From positions 682,001 through 746,000 of the forward strand of contig NZ_CP051154.1 of assembly GCF_012317045.1 (NCBI RefSeq): DNA of 64,000 nucleotides. Direction: 5' to 3'. Shown here one piece after another: positions 9,271-16,798 of this stretch (position 1 is its first letter; every line of letters starts with the position of its first letter). The position numbers and the translations under genes were made by a program. The notes below the pieces were generated by a model. That model was not told the DNA's origin. It made no database searches and saw only the letters and a list, made by a program, of their open reading frames with translations. The stretch is from Leifsonia sp. PS1209. GTDB lineage: Bacteria; Actinomycetota; Actinomycetes; Actinomycetales; Microbacteriaceae.

Positions 9271-10287
9271 TCAGGACAGCGCGCGCGTGCTCCCACGGTC
9301 GACGAATCCCGGCTCGATCAGCCGCACCTGCGGCTTCTCCGCCCGCTCAGGGTCGGCGATGCGCTCGATCAGCCGGGTCACTGCCCACTCGCCCAGCGCC
9401 TCCGGCCGGGTGTCCACGGCGGTATACGGCAGCGAGAAGGCCGTGCCGAACTCCGCGGAGAACATCCCGACCACCGAGAGGTCGTCCGGCACCGTGAGGC
9501 CGCGGGCGTGCAGCAGCGACGGGAGCGCCGCGATCGTGGCGTCGTTGTGGACGATGAGGGCCGTCGCGTCGGTGTACGTGTCCAGCGCCGCGTGCATCGC
9601 CTCGCTGAGGGCGGGCTGCCTGGACTCGCCCTCGAGGACGTGCAGCTGGATGCCGTGGCGGGCTGCCCGTTCGGCCGCCGCATCCCGGAACCGCCAGGCG
9701 TACGACCCTCCGCGCTCGAACACGTGCCTGGGCGGCGTGACGAGCAGGATCGCGCGGTGCCCGAGGGCGGCGAGATGGTCGACGGCGCTGCGCGCAGCCT
9801 CCCCGAAGTCGAGGTCGACCGCGTCGAACCCGTCCGCGTTCTTCGCGTAGCCGATCAGGGCGGCCGGCTGCCTGGTCTGCCGGAGCGGGTCCAGCCGGGG
9901 GTCGTCGTACGTGACGTCGAGCAGCACGACGCCGTCGACCATCGCCGACGACGTGGTGCGCCTGATCGCCGCATCCACGTCGGGGTCGGTGACCATCAGC
10001 AGGTCGAAGCCGTGCGTCCGCGCCGTGGTCGAGACCGGGAGCACGTACTGCAGCATCGCCGGGGCGAACTCGTCCTCCTGGAACTGCAGGAACATCCCGA
10101 GCACGTTCGTCTGCGAGAGGGCGAGCGCCCGGGCCCCGGCGTTCGGGGTGAAGTCGAGTTCGACGATCGCCCGCTGGATGCGCTCGCGCGTCTCCTCGGA
10201 GATGGCGCGCTTGCCGGACAGCGCGTAGGAGACGGTGCTCGGCGTGACGCCTGCCACGCGCGCCACATCCCGGATCGTCGCCGCCAT
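9271..10287 (-). CDS. LacI-family transcriptional regulator, paralog
   Basis: A 338-residue LacI-type repressor with helix-turn-helix ATIRDVARVAGVTPSTVSYAL and a sugar-sensing core. Large blocks match the neighbouring LacI protein nearly word for word, including the hinge region and the segments around HNDATIAALPS and RFRDAA, so the two arose by duplication. The ATG at 10287 has GGAGGG six bases upstream. The recognition helix differs by only one or two residues, so the two proteins may bind related operators while sensing different sugars. It lies 44 bases downstream of the ROK regulator gene on the same strand. Confidence 0.88.
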   Translation of the reverse strand: MAATIRDVARVAGVTPSTVSYALSGKRAISEETRERIQRAIVELDFTPNAGARALALSQTNVLGMFLQFQEDEFAPAMLQYVLPVSTTARTHGFDLLMVTDPDVDAAIRRTTSSAMVDGVVLLDVTYDDPRLDPLRQTRQPAALIGYAKNADGFDAVDLDFGEAARSAVDHLAALGHRAILLVTPPRHVFERGGSYAWRFRDAAAERAARHGIQLHVLEGESRQPALSEAMHAALDTYTDATALIVHNDATIAALPSLLHARGLTVPDDLSVVGMFSAEFGTAFSLPYTAVDTRPEALGEWAVTRLIERIADPERAEKPQVRLIEPGFVDRGSTRALS

Positions 10288-10331
10288 GCGCCCTCCCACT
10301 GTGTGACCTCAATCTTCACACAGCGGCCGCC

Positions 10332-11531
10332 TCAGTCGACAGCGGGCCCGGCGGAGACCGTGATCGCTTCGCGTAGGGCGGCGACGGCTGCCCCGCGCGC
10401 CCAGTCGGTGAAGGTGTGGCGCTGCACGACCAGGCGGCAGTTGGCCGCGGCGCCGAATGCGTGCGCGAGGAACTCTTCGCGGAAGCGACGCTCGTAGAGG
10501 TCGTAGTCCATGACCCCTTCTCCGGCGATCACGACGACCTCCGGCCCGAAGAGGTTCACGGTGGCCGCGAGGGCGGCGCCGATCGCCGTCCCTGCCCGCT
10601 CGAAGGCGTCCACCGCGCTGGGGTCGCCCTCGTGGGCGAGGCGGATCGCGTCGTCCAGGGTCAGCTCCGGCTCGTTGCGCGCGCTGCGCACGGCGTCCCG
10701 GATGGCGTTGGAGGACGCGACCGCTTCGACGCACCCTCGCCGGCCGCACACACAGAGGGCATCCGACGACGCGAGGGGAAGGTGTCCGATCTCGCCCGCG
10801 ACGCCGTGCGAGCCGACCACGACGTCGCCGTTCACGTAGATTCCGCATCCGATGCCGGCGCCGATCGTGACGATCGCGAACGAGTTCGCATCCCTGCCGA
10901 CGCCGAACCAGTGCTCCGCCTTCGCGAGGGCACGCACGTCGTTCTCCACGGTGACGGGGAGCCCGAGCCTGGACGCGAGCTCGGTGCCGAGGGGGACGTG
11001 ATTCCAGTTCAGCAGGGGTGAGTGCCTGACCGTCCCCGTCTCGGTGTCGATGTCGCCGGAGACCGAGACGCCGACCCCGCTGAGATGCTCGGCGTCGCTG
11101 CCGAGCTGCTGGATGAGGGACGACACCGAGCTCACGATCGCCGCGATGGCCGTCTCCGGATCGTGGCTCTTCAGCCGTCGGCGCGTCGAGCCGACGACGT
11201 CGTTGCCGAGGTTGACGGTCACCGCGAAGATCTCCCCGGCGTTGACCTTGACGCCGATGGCGATCATCGAGCGCGGGACCACGCTCAGCGGGCGCACCGG
11301 CCGGCCGGGGAACGAGTGCTCGGCGTGTTCGCCGACGGTCACGTAGCCGCTCTCGATGAGCGGGCTGACCGTCTTGGTCACCTTGGCTTGCGAGAGCCCG
11401 GTGAGCCGGCCGATGTCGAGCCGGCTGACCGGCCCGTGCGTGATGATCCTGGTGAAGATCTCGGCGGACTTCGCCGTGCCGAGAGACGGCCGGCGGCCGA
11501 CGCTGGAGGGCATGACGATGTTGTCTGGCAC
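10332..11531 (-). CDS. ROK-family transcriptional regulator
   Basis: A 399-residue NagC/XylR-type repressor. An N-terminal winged helix (residues about 20-75, RLDIGRLTGLSQAKVTKTV) is followed by the ROK sugar-kinase-like fold. The ROK zinc motif is intact: GHLPLASSDALCVCGRRGC, with the Cys-x-Cys-x4-Cys pattern. The usual kinase phosphate-loop residues are poorly conserved, consistent with a regulator rather than an enzyme. It is divergent from the LplB/YtcP-type importer operon across about 290 bases, so that importer is its most likely target. Its closest relative in the window is the ROK protein at 15618-16796. Confidence 0.87.
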   Translation of the reverse strand: MPDNIVMPSSVGRRPSLGTAKSAEIFTRIITHGPVSRLDIGRLTGLSQAKVTKTVSPLIESGYVTVGEHAEHSFPGRPVRPLSVVPRSMIAIGVKVNAGEIFAVTVNLGNDVVGSTRRRLKSHDPETAIAAIVSSVSSLIQQLGSDAEHLSGVGVSVSGDIDTETGTVRHSPLLNWNHVPLGTELASRLGLPVTVENDVRALAKAEHWFGVGRDANSFAIVTIGAGIGCGIYVNGDVVVGSHGVAGEIGHLPLASSDALCVCGRRGCVEAVASSNAIRDAVRSARNEPELTLDDAIRLAHEGDPSAVDAFERAGTAIGAALAATVNLFGPEVVVIAGEGVMDYDLYERRFREEFLAHAFGAAANCRLVVQRHTFTDWARGAAVAALREAITVSAGPAVD

Positions 11532-11747
11532 ACACCGAGGCTAACGCACACGAACGATTTTGTTGCCGCCGTGTGTTAATCGATGAACATCCATGCCGCC
11601 CAGGATGCGCCGAACCGGCCAGTGCCCGGCCCGCGCGGCGAGCATCCGGAATAGATTATTGACAACGGCAAAAAAATAGGTTTTGCTGTACACGGATCCG
11701 AGCCGGCCGACCCGTCGGCAGGCACAACAGACCTATTGGAGTCTTCG
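11532..11747. promoter_or_regulatory. Divergent intergenic region of ROK regulator and sugar importer
   Basis: This gap contains a consensus TTGACA (11659-11664) pointing towards the importer, followed by an unusually A-rich stretch; I could not assign a convincing -10. Nearer the ROK gene an inverted repeat CACACG (11547-11552) / CGTGTG (11570-11575) could be an operator. The region 11580-11640 shows no coding signal. Confidence 0.4.
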
Positions 11748-11825
11748 ATGACGAAGGTGAGAAACACCCGGGCGTGCGCCGCCGAACATCGCCGGCATCG
11801 CGAGCAGGAGAGGCGCCTCCCGTGA
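11748..11825 (+). CDS. Candidate 25-residue leader peptide before the importer operon
   Basis: An ATG at 11748 preceded by GGAG with a six-base spacer opens a 25-codon frame rich in Arg and His. It ends with TGA at 11823-11825, so it overlaps the GTG start of the permease at 11822 (GTGA). Such an overlap allows translational coupling. Nothing but the ribosome binding site and the overlap supports it; the peptide matches no family I know. Confidence 0.4.
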   Translation: MTKVRNTRACAAEHRRHREQERRLP

Positions 11826-12835
11826 CGGCCGCCCCGCCCGCGACGAGTGTGCGGCCCGCCTCGACGGCTCAGAAGCCGCCGTCGCCGGCGACGCCGCCCC
11901 GGAAAGTCGCATCCCGACGCAGAACCCTCGGGCAGCGCTGGCGGATCTCCCTGAGGAGGCACTGGCAGCTCTACCTGCTGACGGTGCTTCCCCTCGCGTA
12001 CTTCATCATCTTCAAGTACGTGCCGATCTCCAACGCGATCATCGCCTTCAAGAACTACAGCCCCGTGCTCGGGGTCTGGGGAAGCCCGTGGGTCGGCTGG
12101 ACGAACTTCCAGCTCATGCTGCAGAACCCGCAGTTCCCCACGCTGCTCACGAACACCCTCGCCCTCTCCGGCTACGCGGTGCTGGCGAGCTTCCCCATCC
12201 CGATCATCCTGGCGCTCGCGCTCAACGAGGTGCGGCACCGCTGGTTCCAGAAGACCGTGCAGCTGGTCACATACGCCCCGTACTTCATCTCGACGGTCGT
12301 CGTGGTCTCCATGATGATCCTGATCATGGCGCCGAGGCTCGGGATCCTGAGCGAGGTCTTCGGATTCTTCGGCATTCCGTCGCCCGACTTCCTCGGCGAC
12401 CCCGACTACTTCCGGCACGTGTACGTGTGGTCGGACGTCTGGCAGACGGCCGGCTACTCCGCGGTCATCTACATGGCGGCCCTGTCGGGGATCGACCCGT
12501 CGCTCTACGAGGCGGCCAAAGTGGACGGAGCATCCAGGCTCCGGAAGATCTGGCACGTGGACATCCCCGGCATCATGCCGACCGCGATGATCGTGCTGAT
12601 CCTGAGCGTCGGCAACATCATGTCGATCGGGTTCGAGAAGGCCTTCCTCCTGCAGAACCCGCTGAACCTCGGCCAGTCCGAGATCATCGCGACCTACGTG
12701 TACAAGCTGGGCATCCTCAACGCCGACTTCGGTACGGCGACCGCCGTCGGCCTCTTCAACTCGGTCGTCAACCTCGTGCTGCTCCTTGTCGTCAACTGGG
12801 TGGCACGTCGAGTGAGTGGGAGTGGACTGTGGTGA
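11822..12835 (+). CDS. ABC transporter permease, LplB type
   Basis: A 337-residue inner-membrane permease of the LplB/YteP group, which imports uronate- or fucose-containing and other complex oligosaccharides. The EAA loop reads YEAAKVDGASRLRKIW. The GTG at 11822 is chosen because AGGAGAGG lies eight bases upstream; a GTG 48 bases earlier is possible but has a weaker site. The first 45 residues are Ala/Pro/Thr-rich and cytosolic, then about six membrane spans follow. It is translationally coupled to the next permease gene by a GTGA overlap. Confidence 0.87.
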   Translation: MTAAPPATSVRPASTAQKPPSPATPPRKVASRRRTLGQRWRISLRRHWQLYLLTVLPLAYFIIFKYVPISNAIIAFKNYSPVLGVWGSPWVGWTNFQLMLQNPQFPTLLTNTLALSGYAVLASFPIPIILALALNEVRHRWFQKTVQLVTYAPYFISTVVVVSMMILIMAPRLGILSEVFGFFGIPSPDFLGDPDYFRHVYVWSDVWQTAGYSAVIYMAALSGIDPSLYEAAKVDGASRLRKIWHVDIPGIMPTAMIVLILSVGNIMSIGFEKAFLLQNPLNLGQSEIIATYVYKLGILNADFGTATAVGLFNSVVNLVLLLVVNWVARRVSGSGLW

Positions 12836-13779
12836 CCATCGACCGTGTGACAGAACGCCGGAAGCCGGCAGGCACGACGCGCATCCCGAAGCCGCGCCGC
12901 ATCAGGGAGTCGGCCTCCGACCGCGCTCTGCTCGTGGTGATCTACCTCGGCCTGATCTTGGCGGCCCTGGTCGTGGTGCTCCCGCTGCTGTTCATCCTCG
13001 CCAGCTCGTTTTCCTCGCCGCACGCGGTCACGGCAGGCCAGGTGTTCCTCTGGCCGGTGGACTTCACGCTGAAGGGCTACCAGACCGTGCTCGCAGACCC
13101 GCAGGTGCTGCTGGGCTACGCGAACTCCCTCTTCTATATGGTCGCCGGCACCCTGATCAGCACGACGTTGACCGTTTGCATCGCCTGGCCGCTCTCCCGC
13201 CCCACCTTCATGGGCCGCAACGTGATCATGTCCATCCTGCTGTTCACCATGCTGTTCAGCGGCGGCCTGATCCCGACGTACATGGTGGTGCAGAACCTCG
13301 GGCTGCTCGACACCCGCTGGGCGCTGCTGCTCCCGCAGGCCGTCGCCGTCTGGCAGGTGATCATCGCGCGGACGTTCTTCCGCTCGGCGATCCCCGAGGA
13401 GCTGGTCGAAGCGGCCGAACTCGACGGCGCGAGCGAGTGGCGCTTCCTCTGGACGATGGTGCTTCCGCTCTCCAAGCCGCTGATCGCGGTCATCGCCCTC
13501 ATGTACGCGATCGGGCAGTGGAACGGCTACTTCGACGCCCTGCTCTACCTCAAGAGCTCCGATCTGTTCCCGCTCCAGCTCGTGCTGCGCAACATCCTGG
13601 TGCTCAACGCCACGAACGGGGGGACGAACGACCTCGCCGCCCAGGCGCAGAACCAGGATCTGGTCAACCTGCTCAAGTACGCGCTCATCGTCATCACGAG
13701 CGTTCCGGTGCTGATCATCTACCCGTTCGTCGCCCGCTACTTCAACAAAGGGGTGCTCATCGGCTCGGTCAAGGGCTGA
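12832..13779 (+). CDS. Carbohydrate ABC transporter permease, YtcP/LplC type
   Basis: A 315-residue partner permease with six predicted membrane spans and the EAA motif EELVEAAELDGASEWRFLW. The start is GTG at 12832, whose last bases form the TGA of the LplB-type gene; the adjacent GTG at 12829 is an alternative. The protein ends with the PFVARYFNKGVLIGSVKG tail typical of this group. With the preceding permease and the following binding protein it forms a complete importer except for the ATPase. Confidence 0.88.
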   Translation: MTIDRVTERRKPAGTTRIPKPRRIRESASDRALLVVIYLGLILAALVVVLPLLFILASSFSSPHAVTAGQVFLWPVDFTLKGYQTVLADPQVLLGYANSLFYMVAGTLISTTLTVCIAWPLSRPTFMGRNVIMSILLFTMLFSGGLIPTYMVVQNLGLLDTRWALLLPQAVAVWQVIIARTFFRSAIPEELVEAAELDGASEWRFLWTMVLPLSKPLIAVIALMYAIGQWNGYFDALLYLKSSDLFPLQLVLRNILVLNATNGGTNDLAAQAQNQDLVNLLKYALIVITSVPVLIIYPFVARYFNKGVLIGSVKG

Positions 13780-13865
13780 CCAGGCCGATCCGCCGCCCCG
13801 CTCTCTCCCCACCGCAACACCGCACGTCCCGTCACGCAATTCAGGTTCCAAAGGAGGAACGAACC

Positions 13866-15548
13866 ATGATGTCCACCACAGGCAGTCGCGCCGGCCGGCG
13901 CAGACTCTCGGTAGCACTCACGGCCGCTGCCAGCGGCGTCGCACTGCTCGCACTCGCGGGCTGCACCCCCAGCTCGGCGTCCGCCGGCGACGACAAGATC
14001 GGCGGGACGGCGCACCTGAGCGTCTTCGCGCAGCAAGGCACGGGGCAGGATCTCGCCACGAACGCCTTCACCAAGGAGGTCGCGAAGAAGTTCAACATCG
14101 ACTTCACCTGGCAGACCACCACACAGGACTCGTCGGTCGCTCCGGAGAAGCGGCAGATCCTGATGGCGAGCGGCGACTACCCCGACGCCTTCCTCCTCAT
14201 CCCGTGGGTGGACCAGTTCAACCAGGTCGACGTCGAGAAGCTCGCCCAGCAGGGCGTCGCCGTGCCGCTCAACGACCTCATCAAGCAGTACGCGCCCGAC
14301 ATCCAGAAGGTGCTGGACAGCAACGCGGACTACAAGGCGATGGCGACGTCTCCCGACGGCAAGATCTACGGCCTCCCGCAGCTGGCCGAGACGCAGCACA
14401 TCCAGTACCCGTCGAAGCTCTGGATCAACACCGACTGGCTCAAGAAGCTGAACCTCTCGATGCCGAAGACCACGGAGGAGATGAAGAAGGTCCTCGAAGC
14501 GTTCAAGGACGGCGATCCGAACGGCAACGGTGCGAAGGACGAGATCCCGCTCAGCGGTGACTCGCACGACACGCTGATCCCGTACTTCATGAACGCGTTC
14601 ATCTACGACCCGCAGAACCCGGACAAGGGAATCCAGTCCACCACGGTGCTCAACAAGGGCAAGGTCGACATCCAGGCGAACAAGGACGGGTGGCGCGATG
14701 GCCTGAAGTACATCAGGTCGCTGTGGCAGGCCGGTCTCATCGACAAGGGGGCGTTCACGCAGAACCCCGCAGCGCTCGCCCAGGAGGGCAACAACGCCGG
14801 ACCGGTCGTACTGGGCAGCGCCAGCGCCCTTCACCCCTACATCTTCGTGAGCCCGGGCGCGAAGGACGGCAGGGACAAGCAGTACGACGCCGTGCCGCCG
14901 CTGACCGGGCCGGATGGCGCAGACTATGCGACATACGCCTTCGGTAGCACGCCCGGTGCGACGTTCCTGCTGACCAACAAGGCCTCGAAGAACGACCAGG
15001 TCGCCGCCATCAAGTTGGTGAACTACCTGTTCACCGAGAAGGGCCAGCTCGACGGCAACTTCGGTCCGGAGGGGAAGGGCTGGGCGAAGGCCGCCGCGAG
15101 CGACAAGGCGCTCGACCCGTCGGAGAAGCCGGCGTTCACCAACCTGCAGCTGTCCCAGGATGCGGCGAACGCCGTGCAGTGGGGCGCCCTGTCGACCTAC
15201 AACCAGAACGCGGCGTTCCGCGGATCGCAGGCCGTGCCGACGGACATCTACGACACCTCGGGCTACGAGCGTCGCCTGTTCGATGCGACCCAGCTGTACA
15301 AGGGGCACGAGGACACGAGCCAGGTCTACCCCACCTGGCGGGTGTGGCCCGACCCGGCCAAGGCGACCCAGATCGCGACACAGCAGACCAACATCGACAA
15401 CTACGTGACCCAGAACGCTCTCGCCTTCATCACGGGCTCGAAGAACATCGACACGGATTGGAACGCGTACGTGAAGGGCTTCGACGGCCTCGGGCTGAAG
15501 GACTACCTGAGCAGCCTGCAGACGGCGTACGACAAGTCCAGGAAGTAG
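13866..15548 (+). CDS. Large extracellular solute-binding lipoprotein, LipO/YtcQ type
   Basis: A 560-residue binding protein, long for the class as LipO-type proteins are. The signal peptide is Arg-rich and ends in a lipobox LALAGC with Cys33 as the lipidation site. A strong AAAGGAGG (13850-13857) lies eight bases before the first ATG; a second ATG follows directly. It completes the importer begun at 11822. The next feature is a strong hairpin, so this is the operon end. Its ligand is probably the oligosaccharide processed by the adjacent GH95, GH36 and GH27 enzymes. Confidence 0.88.
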   Translation: MMSTTGSRAGRRRLSVALTAAASGVALLALAGCTPSSASAGDDKIGGTAHLSVFAQQGTGQDLATNAFTKEVAKKFNIDFTWQTTTQDSSVAPEKRQILMASGDYPDAFLLIPWVDQFNQVDVEKLAQQGVAVPLNDLIKQYAPDIQKVLDSNADYKAMATSPDGKIYGLPQLAETQHIQYPSKLWINTDWLKKLNLSMPKTTEEMKKVLEAFKDGDPNGNGAKDEIPLSGDSHDTLIPYFMNAFIYDPQNPDKGIQSTTVLNKGKVDIQANKDGWRDGLKYIRSLWQAGLIDKGAFTQNPAALAQEGNNAGPVVLGSASALHPYIFVSPGAKDGRDKQYDAVPPLTGPDGADYATYAFGSTPGATFLLTNKASKNDQVAAIKLVNYLFTEKGQLDGNFGPEGKGWAKAAASDKALDPSEKPAFTNLQLSQDAANAVQWGALSTYNQNAAFRGSQAVPTDIYDTSGYERRLFDATQLYKGHEDTSQVYPTWRVWPDPAKATQIATQQTNIDNYVTQNALAFITGSKNIDTDWNAYVKGFDGLGLKDYLSSLQTAYDKSRK

Positions 15549-15557
15549 TCAGCGCGA

Positions 15558-15593
15558 CGGCGGGCGGGCACCTCGACGGGTGCCCGCCCGCCG
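15558..15593. terminator. Strong bidirectional hairpin
   Basis: A perfect 15-bp GC-rich stem (15558-15572 with 15579-15593) and a six-base loop lie between the convergent binding-protein and ROK genes. There is no T-tract. Confidence 0.75.
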
Positions 15594-15617
15594 GCGTCTC
15601 CGGATGCGGTCGGCCGG

Positions 15618-16796
15618 TCAGCCTGCCAGGGACCGGATGGCCGTCGCGGCGGCGCCCCTCGCCCAGTCCTCGAAGGTGTGCGGCCGGACGACGATGCGGC
15701 AGAGACCCGCCGAGGAGAAGACGTGCTCGTCGTAGGTCTGGCGCAACGACGCCTCGAACAGGTCGAAGTGGGCCACTCCCTCCCCGCCGATGATGACGAG
15801 TTCGGGGCCGACCAGGTTCACCAGGCTGGCGATGGCCGCGCCGATGACGCTTCCCGCCTCGGCGAAGGCCCGCTCCGCCGCCTGATCGCCCGCGCGGGCG
15901 AGAGCCACCGCATCCTGGATGGTCACGGCGCGTCCGTGCGCGGACGAGACGGCGGCCTCGATCGCACTGGTCGCTGCAACCGCCTCCACGCAGCCGCGGC
16001 GCCCGCACGCGCAGATGCGGTCGGGGGAGGTGAGCGGCAGGTGCCCGATCTCACCGGCGACGCCGTACGCGCCCTCGACCACGTCGCCGTTCAGGTGGAG
16101 GCCGCTGCCGATGCCCCGTCCGATGGTGACGATCGCGAACGACCGCGTGCCGAGGCCGACGCCGAACCAGTGCTCCCCGACGGTGAGTGCGCTCACGTCG
16201 TTCTGGACGACGACGTCGACGGGCAGGCGCTCCCGCAGCATCGCGCCGAACGGGACGGCCCGCCAGCCCATCAGCGTGGAGTCGCGCACCACACCGGTCG
16301 TCCTGTCGACATCGCCGGACACCGACACGCCCACCCGGGCCAGCCGGGATGCCAGCGCGCCGAGCCTCTCCTGCAGGCGGTCGCACAGGTCGGCGACGGC
16401 GTCCGCGACAGCGGCAGGGTCGTGCGAGGCGAGCGGCAGGCGTTCGGAGGCGATGACCCGGGTGGTGAGGTCGGTGGCGACGCCGATGAGCTCGTCGACG
16501 TTCACCTTCACGCCGAGCGTCACGACCGCATCCGGCACGATCGCGACCGGGCTGACCGGACGGCCGGGCAACCCCGTCAGCTGGGGGTCGAGTGCGTCGC
16601 TGACGATCCCGGCGGCCACGAGAGGCGTGACCGCCTTCGTCACCGCGGCCTGGGACAGCCCCGTGAGCCTGGCGACCTCGATCCGGCTGATGGGGGAGCG
16701 GGTGAGGACGGCGGTGAAGACGCGGGTGGCCGCATCCGACGACGAACCGAGCAGCGCGACGCGTCTGCGCGTCTCGTCGTCCGTGGATTCGTGCAC
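15618..16796 (-). CDS. ROK-family transcriptional regulator of the GH95 unit
   Basis: A 392-residue ROK repressor with an N-terminal winged helix (SRIEVARLTGLSQAAVTKAV) and the zinc motif GHLPLTSPDRICACGRRGC. It is closely similar throughout to the ROK protein at 10332-11531, including the FGVG and AGSVIGAA-type segments. The GTG at 16796 has AGAGG six bases upstream and begins two bases after the GH95 stop, so the two genes form one minus-strand transcript. It probably senses fucose- or galactose-type products and controls the surrounding hydrolase genes. Confidence 0.87.
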   Translation of the reverse strand: MHESTDDETRRRVALLGSSSDAATRVFTAVLTRSPISRIEVARLTGLSQAAVTKAVTPLVAAGIVSDALDPQLTGLPGRPVSPVAIVPDAVVTLGVKVNVDELIGVATDLTTRVIASERLPLASHDPAAVADAVADLCDRLQERLGALASRLARVGVSVSGDVDRTTGVVRDSTLMGWRAVPFGAMLRERLPVDVVVQNDVSALTVGEHWFGVGLGTRSFAIVTIGRGIGSGLHLNGDVVEGAYGVAGEIGHLPLTSPDRICACGRRGCVEAVAATSAIEAAVSSAHGRAVTIQDAVALARAGDQAAERAFAEAGSVIGAAIASLVNLVGPELVIIGGEGVAHFDLFEASLRQTYDEHVFSSAGLCRIVVRPHTFEDWARGAAATAIRSLAG

Positions 16797-16798
16797 GC

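Noticed and set aside
11659..11690. A full sigma-70 promoter for the importer operon
   Set aside because: TTGACA is clear but no convincing -10 occurs at 16-18 bases, so only the -35-like element is reported.
11774..11822. GTG at 11774 as the start of the LplB-type permease
   Set aside because: The ribosome binding site is better placed for GTG 11822, and the leader frame overlaps that start.
12694..15308. Long open frames antisense to the importer genes
   Set aside because: Composition is Arg/Glu/His-rich and follows third-position GC of the real genes; no start signal or homology.
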